The position numbers and the translations under genes were made by a program. 64,000 nucleotides of DNA, taken from positions 744,001 through 808,000 of the forward strand of contig NZ_CP078088.1 in NCBI RefSeq assembly GCF_022701175.1, read 5' to 3'. Shown here piece by piece: positions 43,959-55,068 of the stretch (position 1 is its first letter; every line of letters begins with the position of its first letter). Origin of the DNA: Allobaculum sp. Allo2. GTDB taxonomy: Bacteria > Bacillota_I > Bacilli_A > Erysipelotrichales > Erysipelotrichaceae. A model generated the notes under the pieces. It was given only the letters and a program-made list of their open reading frames with translations, had not been told where the DNA came from and did not search any database.

Positions 43959-44637
43959 ACGCGCAGGAAATCATTGAACGCATCGCGACCTCGGAAAAGA
44001 AATCCCCGGTCCGCGTCTACTACAAAGCCGCCAGAGAAATCGATTTTCCCGGCTGCCGTACGTTTGGAAACATCGTTTTTGGCGAATGGAAAACGATCGC
44101 GCCGATTTTGGAGGCCCATGCCGAAGAGCTGGAAGACTGCGTCGTGGAATTTGACCGGCGCAATTCGGCGATCCCGCTGCTGGACTTCAAGGAAATCGAC
44201 GCGCGCATTGAACCGGGCGCGCTGATCCGCGAAGGGGTAACGATCGAAAAAACGCTGTCATTATGATGGGTGCCATCCTGAACATTGGCGCAATCGTCGG
44301 TGAAGGAACGATGATCGACATGGGCGCCATTCTGGGCGGGCGTGCAACCGTCGGCGCGCACTGTCATATCGGTGCCGGCGCCGTTCTTGCCGGTGTAATT
44401 GAACCGGCAAGCGCCGTTCCGGTTGTCGTGGAAGACAACGTTTTGATCGGGGCCAACGCGGTCGTGATCGAAGGCGTACGCATCGGACACGATGCGGTTG
44501 TTGCCGCCGGGGCGATCGTCATTGAAGATGTCCCGCCCTATGCGGTCGTTGCCGGCTGCCCGGCTCGAATCATCAAGCAGAAAGATGAAAAGGCCGCCGC
44601 AAAAACGGCTCTGGTCGACGCCCTGCGCACTTTATAG
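43955..44637 (+). CDS. dapH: tetrahydrodipicolinate N-acetyltransferase, frameshifted as sequenced
   Basis: Corrected length 227 residues (family about 235). It acetylates tetrahydrodipicolinate in the acetylase variant of the DAP pathway. The N-terminal helical domain ([21 protein letters not shown]) is followed by a left-handed beta-helix of hexapeptide repeats ([36 protein letters not shown]) and the cap [17 protein letters not shown] start inside the dapB stop. One A missing from the run at about 44250. The following pathway genes (N-acetyl-DAP aminotransferase and deacetylase) are not in the window. Confidence 0.94.
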
Positions 44638-44793
44638 CGATAGCGCTTTAGATTTAGAGGACGTTTGCGGAATAGAGAGCGTTTTGTCGCAGGCAAATCT
44701 TCCGTCATGTGACCTGGCTGCGTGAATTGGAAAAATCCCAGATCTTCAAATAAAAACCAGTAAGATTACGAAATAAGATTACGAAAACAAAAG

Positions 44794-44863
44794 AAAACGA
44801 AGCGGCTTCAAAAGAGCGAACGACTTGGATGTCTGTCCCCGGCTTTCGAGAGCGCTTCGTTTT
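44794..44863. terminator. bidirectional terminator between dapH and recQ
   Basis: Perfect 11-bp arms AAAACGAAGCG and CGCTTCGTTTT separated by 48 nt. The A/T-rich outer ends suit termination of both converging transcripts. A duplicated TAAGATTACGAAA precedes it. Confidence 0.65.
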
Positions 44864-44899
44864 TCTGTTCTTTGTTTATTCGCTTCCTGCTTTTTGGGA

Positions 44900-46819
44900 T
44901 CAGTTGTCGGTGTCCGTGCCGGTTTCGCCCGCGTCTTTGGAAAGGAAGTCCTGAATGACGCCGAGGAAGGCTTTTCCATACCGTTCGAACTTGATCTGGC
45001 CGACCCCGTTGATGGCCATGAATTCGTCTTCGGAAAGCGGCATTTCCCGTGCCATCGCCATGAGCGTGGCATCCGAGAAAATGATATACGGCGGAAGACC
45101 GCGGGCTTTGGCTAGATCCAGTCGCTTCTGTCGGAGCCGGTCAAAGAGAGCGGTATCGAACGCGTCGGCAGAATCGCCAGGGGAAGAGAGGGAAGAGGCA
45201 ATTGAACGCGAAGTATTCGAAAGTGCGGACCGGCTGGCGGAACGGTTTGTGCCCGTCCGCGAGCCTTCCGGCAGGGAGTGCCGTTTGGGACGGCGCATCG
45301 TAATCAGTGTGCCCTTTTTAAATCTTCGCGGAGTTTACGGCTGCCGTAAATGACCTGCCAGCGATCGGATGAGCGCTGCAGATAGCCTTTCATGATCAGA
45401 CTTTCGAGAAGCGAGGCAATCTGCTCTTTCGACAGATTTTTCAGACTGCCGTAGCCTTCGACGTGATCGAGATACGCTTCCCGGATTTTTTCGTACTGGC
45501 GCCGGCAAGAAAATCGCGCACGGTATTGAGACCGTAGGCGCGGGGCATCGCGTCGATCGCCTTGGAAATTTTCGCCGCTTCCTGGGAAATGTCTTCGTCT
45601 TCCCATTCGCCTTTGCAGTTGGAACAGTTGTCGCAGGTGCCCGCAGACGTTTCGCCAAAATAGGAAAGAATGGTCGCGCGCAGGCAGGCGGTCGTCTTGC
45701 AGTAGTCGACCATCTGGTTCAGACGGTGCAGATCGCGCCGCTCCTGATCGGGATTGTCTTCGTTGGAGCATTCAATCAGAAACTTGCTGACCATGATGTC
45801 GGCCGGCGCGAACAGTAAAATGCATTCCGCCGGAGCGCCGTCGCGTCCGGCACGGCCCGCTTCCTGATAGTAGTTTTCAAGCGACTGGGGCAGGGAATAG
45901 TGAATGACAAAGCGCACGTTCGACTTGTTGATGCCCATGCCAAACGCGGAGGTCGCCGCAATGAGCGGAACCCTGTCAAACTGGAAATCGTCCTGGTTGC
46001 GGGAGCGTTCCGTATCATCGAGTCCGGCATGATAGCGGGTGCATGGGAAGCCGGCTTCGCAGAGCGCCTGCGCGACTTCTTCGGTTTCCTTGCGTGTCTG
46101 GCAGTAGATGATGCCGCTCTGGCCGGGATGCTCCTCAAGATAATACTGGATGGCTTTCATCTTGTCGCGGGGCTGCTGCACTTCAAAATACAGGTTTGGC
46201 CGGTCAAAACCGGTGACGAGAAGTTTTGGATCCTTCAGATTTAACATGTGAAGGATATCGTCCTTGACCGGTCCGGTGGCTGTGGCGGTAAACGCCGCGA
46301 GAATCGGGCGTTTCGGCAGCTTCTGCGCGAATTCGGCAATGTCGAGATAGCTGGGACGGAAGTTCTGGCCCCACTGCGACACGCAGTGCGCTTCATCGAC
46401 CGCGATCATGGAAATGTTCATCGACTGCGCAAAGTTTAAAAAGGCGGGCGTTAACAGACGTTCCGGTGCCACATAAATGATTTTGTAGCGGCCCTGCGAA
46501 GCGAAATAGAGGGCTTTGCGATACTGGCCGGAATTGAGCGAGCTGTTCAGAAACGCGGCGGGAATGCCGGCCTGGTTCAGCGCGGCAACCTGGTCTTTCA
46601 TCAGCGAGATCAGCGGCGAAATGACCAGCGTGATTCCCGGAAGAAAAACCGCCGGGATCTGGTAGCACACCGACTTGCCTGCGCCGGTCGGCATAATGCC
46701 CAGCACATCGCGGCCGTCTAAGAGCGCGCAGATCAGATCGATCTGTCCCGGACGGAATTCGTCATAGCCATAATATTTTTCAGCGCCTTATGAATCGGCG
46801 GATAGGTACGGTTGTTCAT
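44900..46819 (-). CDS. recQ: ATP-dependent DNA helicase RecQ, frameshifted as sequenced
   Basis: Corrected length 640 residues. Domains in order: helicase core with EFRPGQIDLI, IMPTGAGKSVCYQ (Walker A), VDEAHCVSQWG (DEAH) and TATATGPV; the second RecA domain with IIYCQTRKETEE and YYQEAGRAGRDG; the RQC zinc site (CKTTACLR, CDNCSNC); a winged helix; and an HRDC domain (YIIFSDATLMAMA). It unwinds 3'-5' in recombinational repair. Frame repairs are single A insertions at about 46780, 45498 and 45317 (plus-strand coordinates of T-runs). The start is ATG at 46819, giving MNNRTYPPIHKALKKYYGYD. It is divergent from the DUF1846 gene. Confidence 0.95.
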
Positions 46820-46988
46820 GGTCTTCCGATATTGTGACAACGAAAGATGAACCTTTCAAGTCCGGCCCCGGAAGCCTGCCGTCGACAGACGGCTTCGGCT
46901 TTACACGAGGCGAAAAAAGGGCAGATTCAAGCGGATGGACGCAGGAAAGGGCACACAGACTTTCCAGAAAATCAGCACTCTTTTCTTG

Positions 46989-46997
46989 TGCTACAAT
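46989..46997 (+). promoter_or_regulatory. extended -10 promoter for the DUF1846 gene
   Basis: TGC-TACAAT lies 25 nt before the ATG, ahead of a GGGAGGC ribosome-binding site. No good -35, consistent with an extended -10 promoter. Confidence 0.55.
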
Positions 46998-47022
46998 CAA
47001 GCTGAAAACGGGAGGCGAAAAC

Positions 47023-48481
47023 ATGAAACAGGGTTTTGATAATAATGAATATTTGAAAATTCAGTCCGATCAGATTCGAAAGCGGATTGATTCTTTTGGA
47101 GGCAAGCTGTACCTCGAATTCGGAGGAAAGCTTTTGATGATTTTCACGCGAGCCGCGTTCTGCCGGGATTCCAGCCGGATTCCAAGCTGCAGATGCTGCT
47201 GGAATTAAAGGATGAAGCCGAAGTGGTCATCGCCATTTCCGCCAAGGATATTGAAGCGGCGAAAATCCGTGAGGACCTGCAGATTTCCTACGATCAGGAC
47301 GTTCTTCGTCTGATTGAAGAGTTCCAGAAAGCCGGCCTTTTGTCAGCTCGGTCGTAATTACCCAGTATTCCGGACAGAAGAGTGCCCAGAAACTGAAACG
47401 CCAGCTGCACAAGAAAAACATCAAGGTGTACTACCACTATGTAATTGAAGGCTATCCAACGGATACCCGCCACATTATTTCCAAGGACGGTTTTGGCAAG
47501 AACGACTACATCGAAACCGAGCGTCAGCTCGTTGTCGTTACGGCGCCAGGTCCCGGTTCGGGAAAAATGGCAACATGTCTTTCCCAGCTTTACCATGAAA
47601 ACCAGCGCGGCATCAAAGCGGGCTACGCCAAGTTTGAAACGTTCCCGGTATGGTCGCTGCCGCTGAATCATCCGGTCAATGAAGCGTATGAAGCGGCGAC
47701 TGCCGATCTCGATGACAAGAACATGATCGACCCGTTCCATTTCGAGGCGTACGGCAAAGTCGCCATCAACTACAACCGCGACATTGAAATTTTCCCGGTT
47801 CTCAAAAAGATGTTTGAAGAAATTTACGGCTCGTCTCCTTACAATTCCCCGACGGATATGGGCGTCAACATGGTCGGTTTCTGCATTTACGATGACCAGG
47901 CCGTGCGCGAAGCCGCTATTCAGGAAATTGTCCGCCGCTATTTTGCAAGCCGCACCCGCTTCCTGCTCGACGAATGCGGTCAGGATGAACTGCAGCGTCA
48001 GGAAATGCTTCTGCAGAAATGCCAGATCACGCCGGAAGACCGCAAATGCGTCAAAGCCGCCCGTGACCGTGCTGCCGTTCGTAAAGTGCCCTGCGGCGCT
48101 CTGGAGCTGGATGACGGCACAATGATCGGCTCAGCCAATAACGATTTCATGGGTCCGTCCGCCGGTCTGGTGATGAACGCCATTAAGAAACTGGCCGGTA
48201 TTGAAGATTCCCACCTGCTCATTGAACCGGAAGCCTTCCGCCCAATCCAGAATCTCAAAACCGAATACATGGGTTCCATCAACCCGCGCCTTCACACGTT
48301 TGAAACGCTGATCGCCCTGTCGCTCTCGGCTCAGAACAATCCGGAAGCCGCCATGGCGCTCGAACAGCTGCCCAAGCTGCGCGGAACCCAGGCGCACATC
48401 TGCGGCGATCTGGCCGATACGGATCTGAACACCTACAATTCGCTGGGCATTCAGGTTACCTACGAACCGCAGAAGCGCTAG
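47023..48481 (+). CDS. DUF1846 family protein, frameshifted as sequenced
   Basis: Corrected length 486 residues, the usual size of this conserved Bacillota/Actinobacteria family of unknown function. Recognisable stretches: [67 protein letters not shown] (P-loop-like GPGSGK), [43 protein letters not shown] and [11 protein letters not shown]. Two T-run losses at about 47137 and 47342 break the frame. GGGAGG lies 7 nt before the ATG. Family members have been suggested to bind nucleotides, but no reaction is established. Confidence 0.92.
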
Positions 48482-48536
48482 AACCATCCCGATATTTCTG
48501 AATCGATTTCGATCGGTTCTCCGATTTTACACACTC

Positions 48537-48570
48537 AAGCCGATCCGTCCCTGCGCCGGACCGGCTTTGT
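48537..48570 (+). terminator. terminator after the DUF1846 gene
   Basis: AAGCCGATCCG pairs with CGGACCGGCTT (small internal mismatch) around about 9 nt, followed by TGTCTTT. Confidence 0.55.
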
Positions 48571-48704
48571 CTTTGGCCTCTGGTTGAATCGGGTAAAAGG
48601 CTTAGTTAAAATGAAAACAGAATCTGGACGTTTTCAGCGAATTTGAGCACCTGTATGATCGGCTGATGCGTTTCGTCCACGAGAAAAAGAAAGAGAGAAA
48701 GAAA

Positions 48705-48989
48705 ATGGCTAAGAAAGTATCTCTGACCGCAGCCAATGCGGTTCGCAATATTCTGAAAAATAAGGAAGATTTCAAGGCGGAGCTTCGCTCTGAAGAAAAA
48801 GACGGCGAAAGAACCGTCTACGTCTTCGACGTCTTTTATGGAGACGCGATCGGTACGTTTACCATCGCCAGAGAAAATGATGAAATTCCGGTAGCGGTTC
48901 TGAACTTCTCCATGGGCAAGATTTTCTCCAAAGTCAACGACACCAATATTGAAAAGCTGGCCGCCTATGTCCTCGACACCGCGCTTTAA
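48705..48989 (+). CDS. small conserved-looking protein of unknown function
   Basis: 94 residues, intact, no signal peptide. It begins MAKKVSLTAANAVRNILKNK, then a mixed alpha/beta stretch, VYVFDVFYGDAIGTFTIARE and PVAVLNFSMGKIFSKVND. I recognise no family. A purine-rich tract precedes the ATG. The stop overlaps the start region of the next gene by about 23 nt, so the two are probably coupled. Confidence 0.65.
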   Translation: MAKKVSLTAANAVRNILKNKEDFKAELRSEEKDGERTVYVFDVFYGDAIGTFTIARENDEIPVAVLNFSMGKIFSKVNDTNIEKLAAYVLDTAL

Positions 48990-49311
48990 TCTCACGCTGC
49001 GCGCCGTCGTCTCCACACGCGATGAAGAGCTGGCGCAGAGTGTCATCGCTTGTCTCAGGGAAGACGTTCCGCAGCTTAGCTGCTCGCCGTTTCGTGAAGA
49101 AACGTCGCTTGAAAACTGTCTGGAGTTCATGGGCAGTGCCGAAGTCACATCAGAACAGAAAGAGCGCATTCTTGCGCGCTGGGATAACGACTGGGACAGC
49201 GAAGAAGAGCGAAACGGTACCGAAAATTACTGGGCGTACGCCTTCAATACGAAAATGTTCGATCCGCTTCTTTACTATCTCGAACTGGAGCTTCGCCCGC
49301 TTCACAAATAA
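48967..49311 (+). CDS. small protein of unknown function, overlapping the preceding gene
   Basis: 114 residues from ATG 48967 (an upstream in-frame ATG at 48949 is less likely). N-terminus MSSTPRFNLTLRAVVSTRD, then a strongly acidic middle (EVTSEQKERILARWDNDWDS, EEERNGTENYW) and YYLELELRPLHK at the end. No frameshift, no recognised domain. It lies in the same transcript as 48705-48989 and is followed by a strong terminator. Confidence 0.62.
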   Translation: MSSTPRFNLTLRAVVSTRDEELAQSVIACLREDVPQLSCSPFREETSLENCLEFMGSAEVTSEQKERILARWDNDWDSEEERNGTENYWAYAFNTKMFDPLLYYLELELRPLHK

Positions 49312-49329
49312 AGCAATATCTCTTTAACC

Positions 49330-49375
49330 AAAAACTGGATGGCCTCTGCATACGCTGCAGAACCATCCAGTTTTT
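49330..49375. terminator. bidirectional terminator
   Basis: A perfect 13-bp stem AAAAACTGGATGG / CCATCCAGTTTTT with a 20-nt loop serves both the plus-strand pair and the minus-strand NAD(P)HX gene. Confidence 0.88.
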
Positions 49376-49407
49376 GATTTTTAGATAGGCCTGAGAAACC
49401 GTCTTTG

Positions 49408-51197
49408 TTAAAGGACGGATCGATCGGCTTCGTGCTGTTCGCACTCGAGTGAGTGAAACGTATCTTCCAGCGCGTCGATCAGCTTTTCCGGAGAGAAGCT
49501 CCAGGGCGATCTGGCGGCTCTGGCGCTTTCGTTATGAATCCAGGCCCCAAGAACGGCTGCCTGGTCGGGCTTGAGTCCGGCGGAAAGCAGACCGCTGATG
49601 ATGCCGCAGAGCGCATCGCCGCTTCCGCCCTTGGCCAGTGCGGAGTCGGGACGATGAATCACAAAGTGCGAATTCTGGGAGCAGACGAGCGTGAAATCCG
49701 ATTTGAGCACGAGCGTCACTTGCGGATGCTTCGCGCAGAAGTCCTGCGCGAGCGTCAGCGGATCGCTTTCTACCTGTTCAAGCGGGGCGTGAACGAGACG
49801 CGCAAATTCCATCAGATGGGGCGTGAGAATAATCGGTTCGTCATGCGCGTCCAGCCATTGAATGTGGTTATCCAGAGAAAGGATATTGATCGCGTCCGCG
49901 TCGAGAACACACGGCCTGTCGGCTTTGAGAACTTCCTGGACGACTTCCTGCGCACCCAGACCGGTGCCCATGCCATTGCCGGCGCCGATCACATCGCAGC
50001 GATCGATTGCCGTTGAAAGCAGCTTGGCGGAGCCGGGCGCAAACCAGCCTTCCGCATCCTGATCGGCCCGTAAAATCATGGCCAGATCCATTTTGGCGGC
50101 AATGGCTTTCGCGGCGTCTTTGGGGGTAAACAGGGTGAGCGTACCGCATCCGCTTGAAAACGCGGCTTTGGCGCTCATGCAAATCGCCCCCTGCATGCGC
50201 GCACTGCCGCCGCAGAGCAGCAGCTTGCCAAACGTACCCTTGTGGGAAAAATTGGAACGACGGGGAGATATTCAAGCGCGTCCTTGCGGGTGAACAGCTT
50301 TGGCTCGGCGGCTTTTTCGTGCAGAAAGGCGGGAATGCCGATGTCGGCGATTTCGATCGATCCGGCATGGGCCGGTCCGTTGTTTAAAAGCAGACCCCAC
50401 TTGAGGCAGTCCAGCGCAACGGTTAAATCCGCCCGAATGGCACTGCCGAGAACTTTGCCTGTCGTGCCGTCGATGCCCGAGGGGACATCGATGGAAACGA
50501 TCGGCGTTTTCGCTTTGTTCAGCAGATTCACGTAGTCGCAAAACGGTGCCTGCAGCGTCCGGTTGAGTCCGTTTCCAAACAGGGCATCGACCAGAAGATC
50601 CGCATGCTCTGCTTCCTCTTTTAACGTGTTGAGAAGCGGGACGATCTGAGAGGGAAGACGATCGAGTCCATAAGCCGCAAAGGCACCCTCTGAATTTTCG
50701 CCTGAATTCCTGTCCAGAGTCTTCAGATTCTCCAGAGTTTCCTTGTCTGAATTGTCTGCGTCGTCTGGTTTTTCTGCGTCCGTCTTTGCTCCGGCGTCAA
50801 AGCGCCAGAGCTGGCCTTTTCTTTCGAGCGCCTTGTTTACAAAGAGACACGTCAGACTGCAGGCGTTGCTTATGGCCAGCTCGGCGAGTGCCTGCAGCTG
50901 GATTTTTCCATCGCCCGAGAGTGTATCGAGGTTAACGAAGACGCGAACCGCGCGATTTTGAAGCAGCAGAATCCGGGCGCAGGCCAGACCGTCGGCGCCG
51001 TTGTTTCCCGGACCGCATACAATCAGAATGCGTTTTGCGTCCTTGGAAAAATCGTGCTTCTGTATGGATCGACAGACGCTCTGGGCGGCGTTTTCCATCA
51101 AAATGAGGGATGGAATTTTCAGGCCGTCGATCGCCTGATGATCGGCCTCGCGGGCCTGCCTGGCCGTGGCGACATACTGGGTAATCAAAGGGCTCAT
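49408..51197 (-). CDS. nnr: bifunctional NAD(P)HX epimerase / ADP-dependent NAD(P)HX dehydratase, frameshifted as sequenced
   Basis: Corrected length 596 residues, longer than the usual about 500. The N-terminal YjeF_N epimerase domain has GPGNNGADGLACARIL and DALFGNGLNR, and the C-terminal ribokinase-like dehydratase has GGSARMQGA, GAGNGMG and KGGSGDALCGIISGLL. It repairs hydrated NADH/NADPH. An acidic, low-complexity insertion of about 60 residues (KTDAEKPDDADNSDKETLEN and following) sits inside the epimerase domain. AAAGGAGG touches the drawn ATG, so the TTG at 51188, 9 nt after the box and giving MITQYVATARQARE, is the likelier start. One C is missing from the run at about 50253. Confidence 0.93.
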
Positions 51198-51234
51198 CCT
51201 CCTTTAGCTTCCATAAATTCTACCGGTATCTCTA

Positions 51235-51243
51235 TGTTATAAT
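51235..51243 (+). promoter_or_regulatory. extended -10 promoter for the murJ-like/mnmG operon
   Basis: TGT-TATAAT, a perfect -10 with the extended TG, lies 25 nt before ATG 51269. AAAGGAGA is the ribosome-binding site. Only a weak -35 (TAAATT) is present. Confidence 0.65.
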
Positions 51244-51268
51244 GGCAAGCTGAAAGGAGACACATCCT

Positions 51269-52907
51269 ATGTCCAAAGAGAATAAACATTCAACCGCTTC
51301 CGTGGCGAAAAATCGATCATCGCTGGCGGCCTGATCGGCACCGGCGGCTTTTTATTGCGAAAGCGATTGGCCTGCTCTATTCCGTTCCTTTTTCGACTAT
51401 CCTCGGCAGCGACGCCTTAATGTCGTACTACGGTTCGGCTTACCGAATCTACAGCTACCTGCTCAACGTCTTTACCGCAGGAGCACCGATGGCGATTGCC
51501 ACTATGGTCGCCAAATATATTACGCGCAAGAACAGCCGCACCGTTCTGGCGGTTCAGCGCATGTCCGTTCTGTTCATGGCTCTGCTTGGCTTTTTAGGCA
51601 TGGTCATCATGTTTGCGCTCTCAAGCGTGCTCGGTCCGCTGATGGCCGACGGTACGCAGGACGGCGCCCAGGTGATGACTCAGGTTCTGGCCATATTGTC
51701 CATCGCCATATTTTTTGTTCCGCTGCTCAGCGCCTATCGCGGCTTTGTGCAGGGATGCAAGGAGATGGAGGAATACGCCTTTTCCCAGGCGTTTGAACAG
51801 ATCTTCCGCGTCGGCTTCCTGCTTGGTGTCGGCTGTCTGCTCGTTTACGTCTTCCATTTTTCTACCGTATATGCGCTGTACGCGGCTGTTTTATCGACGT
51901 CCGTAGCGGCCGTTGCGGGTCTGATTCAGATCATGCACTTTTCCAAAGGGCTTCAGGGCCAGCTTCGCCGTTCGGCGAAAACCGAAAATACGAGAGCCGT
52001 ACCCCTTCGCCCGCTCTTTAAGGAATTCATTCTGATCTGCATTCCGTATCTGCTCTTTGCGGTCATCGGTTACGCCAACGACATTTACGACGCAGTTCTG
52101 CTTCCGACGGGCCTGCGCATGTCGAGCTATACGGCTGCCCAGATTCAGACGATGACGTCGGCGGCCAACTACGTCGGCATCAAGCTGACTGCGATTCCGA
52201 TGATTCTTTCTCCAGGCTTCGTGGCGGCGATCATTCCGCACATCACGTCCGCTCTGGAAATGAAGGACTACAGGACGGTGCGCAAGGATATCCTCGACTG
52301 CATCAATATCGTTCTGTATATCGCGCTCTTTCTCAGCTTCTGCATTTTCGCCTACGCCGGCCCGCTCTTCTACTCGCTCTATTTCACAAGCGACTTGCCT
52401 TTAGCGACGCAAAGCGTGCGCTGGATTGCGATCGAAGGCTTTTTCGGCACGATCACGCCGGTCATTTCCTCGATGATGATGGCCTGCCGCATGCGCAGGA
52501 AACTGCTGAAGCAGATGCTTATTTCCGCAGTGATCAAAGGCATTATCATGGTACCGATGGTCATGCTGATGGGAATCGCGGGCGCGGTGATTTCGTCCGT
52601 GATCTGCTTTTCCTACATTATTTTCTATTCGCTCAATCAGATGACAAAGGCGTACGGCGTTCGCTTCCGCTCCACCCTGAAGCTGCTCGTGCAGACGTCC
52701 ATCTGTCTGCTTGCGACGAGTCTGGTGATCTGGCTTCTCAGCCTGATGGGCTGCGGTGCAACGACCGGCTCGAAACTGATGTGCTTTCTGACGATGTGTG
52801 TCAGCGGCATTGTCGCCTGCATCGTCTTCTTCGGTATGTCTCTGTATTTCCGCATTCCCCAGCATCTCTTTCATATCCGGTTTAAACGGCCGGCAAGGAG
52901 GGTGTAA
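51269..52907 (+). CDS. MurJ/YtgP-type polysaccharide (lipid II) flippase, frameshifted as sequenced
   Basis: Corrected length 546 residues, the size of Bacillus YtgP/MurJ. A multispanning MATE-superfamily protein with about 14 hydrophobic segments. The N-terminal region [20 protein letters not shown] and the amphipathic loop [18 protein letters not shown] are typical, and [12 protein letters not shown] matches the family's second signature. Expected role: moving lipid-linked cell-wall precursors across the membrane. Repairs are one C at about 51303 and one T at about 51352. The stop lies 2 nt before mnmG. A SpoVB-like exporter is the main alternative. Confidence 0.88.
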
Positions 52908-52909
52908 TC

Positions 52910-54784
52910 ATGTATGACGTTTTAGTGGTCGGCGGCGGTCATGCCGGCATTGAAGCCGCGGCGGCGGCAGCCCGCATGGGACAGAAAACCATCCTGGTCA
53001 CAAACGATATTTCCATGATCGGCTCGATGCCCTGCAATCCCTCGGTCGGCGGTCCGGCCAAGGGCATCGTCGTTCGCGAAATCGACGCCTTTGGCGGTCT
53101 GATGCCAAGAGCAGCCGACCAGACGGCTCTGCAGTTTAAAATGCTGAACACGAAAAAGGACCGGGCGTGCAGTGCCTGCGCGTACAGTCCGACCGCGACG
53201 AATACCGCCGCTGGATGCGCGAAGCGCTGATAGCCCAGGATAACCTGGAAATTCTCGAACAGCGCGCGGCGCGCATTTTGCTCGAAGGCCATCGCGTCAT
53301 CGGCATCGAATGCGAAGACGACACGCAGATTCTTTCGCGTACCGTCATTCTGACCGCCGGTACCGGCATGCGCTCGACCATTTTGCGCGGCCATACCGCG
53401 ACCGTCAGCGGCGCGGATGGCATGCCGACCAACTCGACGCTTTCGCAGTCTCTGGCCGACGCCGGTCTCGATCTGATCCGTCTGAAAACCGGAACCCCTC
53501 CGCGCGTTGTCTATTCGAGCGTGGATCTCTCGCAGGCGGCCATTCAGCAGGGAACGGATGAATTCATCACGTTCTCCGATACGACTACGCCAGATGAAGT
53601 GCTGCCCTTTGATCAGCAGCTGCCCTGCTACCTGATTTACACCACGCCAGAAACGCACGAAATCATTCGGGACCATCTGCAGGATTCTGCCATGTATTCC
53701 GGTCTGGTCACCGGTACAGGTCCCCGCTACTGCCCGAGCATTGAAGACAAGCTCGTACGCTTTGCGGACCGTCCCCGCCATCAGCTCTTTCTCGAACCGG
53801 AGCGCGCTGCGTATGATACGTTTTACATCCAGGGATTTTCCACATCCATGCCCGAAGACGTGCAGGGACAGATGGTTCGCTCGCTGCCTGGCATGAAAGA
53901 CGTCGAAATCCTCAAATACGCCTACGCGATTGAATACGATGCCGTCGATCCGCTACAGATGAAGCCTTCGCTGGAAAACAAGAAAATTGAAAATCTGTTT
54001 ACCGCCGGCCAGGTCAACGGAACGTCCGGCTACGAAGAAGCGGCCGGTCAGGGTCTGATGGCCGGCATTAACGCCGCCCTCAAAAACCAGGGAAGGAACC
54101 AATCGTGCTCGGCCGGGATCAGGCGTACATCGGCGTCATGATTGACGACCTGACGACCAAAGGCACGAAGGAGCCGTACCGTCTGCTCACCTCGCGTGCG
54201 GAATACCGTCTGCTGCTGCGCCATGACAACGCTCCGCGGCGTCTGTGTGAAATCGCCCATGCCTGCGGCGCCTCAGCGACGAACGCTACGAAGCGTTCCT
54301 CAAGAGTCAGGACGAAGAGAAAAAGGTTCTCGAAGATCTGGCCGCAACCCGCATTAAGCCGGATGAAAAAATCAACGCCGTTCTGGAAGCGGCTGATGCC
54401 GGTTCTCTTGAACAGGGCTGCAGTGCGCTCGATCTGCTCAAGCGTCCAAACGTTACCGTACATATGCTGGAACCGTGGCTTGGCTATTCGGTATCGCCCA
54501 AAATTGCCAAGCGCATTGAAATCGAAACGCGCTACGCGGGCTACATAGCCAAGGCCAGACGGGATACCGAACGCCTGCAGAAACTTGAAGACGTCCGCAT
54601 CCCCGAAACGATCGATTACGATCAGCTCGAAAATCTCGCGCTCGAAGCGCGAAGCAAGCTGAGCCAGATCCGCCCAAGAACCCTTGGACAGGCCAGCCGC
54701 ATTTCCGGTATCAACCCGTCGGATATCGCGGTTCTCTCGGCTTTCCTCAAAAGCCGCAAGGCCGAGTCGGAACCGACAGAATAA
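52910..54784 (+). CDS. mnmG: tRNA uridine-5-carboxymethylaminomethyl modification enzyme, FAD subunit, frameshifted as sequenced
   Basis: Corrected length 625 residues (family about 630). With MnmE it modifies U34 of tRNAs reading split codon boxes. It shows the FAD motif [49 protein letters not shown] (repaired), [46 protein letters not shown], and the C-terminal helical MnmE/tRNA-binding part with [13 protein letters not shown]. Repairs: G at about 53160, A at about 54095, C at about 54272. AAGGAGGG precedes the ATG. It is in an operon with the flippase gene. Confidence 0.96.
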
Positions 54785-54793
54785 AAACAGTAC

Positions 54794-54818
54794 AGCGGTC
54801 TGCATGGACCGCTTTCTT
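54794..54818 (+). terminator. terminator after mnmG
   Basis: AGCGGTC pairs with GACCGCT around a 6-nt loop and is followed by TTCTTTG, 10 nt after the stop. Confidence 0.75.
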
Positions 54819-55068
54819 TGTACATGAAAACCGTTCGAATCTGACGTTTTTAAAAATAACGCACGTGTACGGGCACAATGAATCCGTGTAAGTACACACG
54901 GTCTAAAATTGAATGAGAGTTATAAACATTCATCGAAATGAAAGATAATTTCGGCTTTTAAAGCCTTTGTTCTTTCTTCTTTGTCACAGATAGAGAAAAG
55001 TCTCGAGTTTGCTTTAGATTAAACATTTGATCTGATAGACTAAGACCGCGGGAAGGAGGTGTCCGAAC

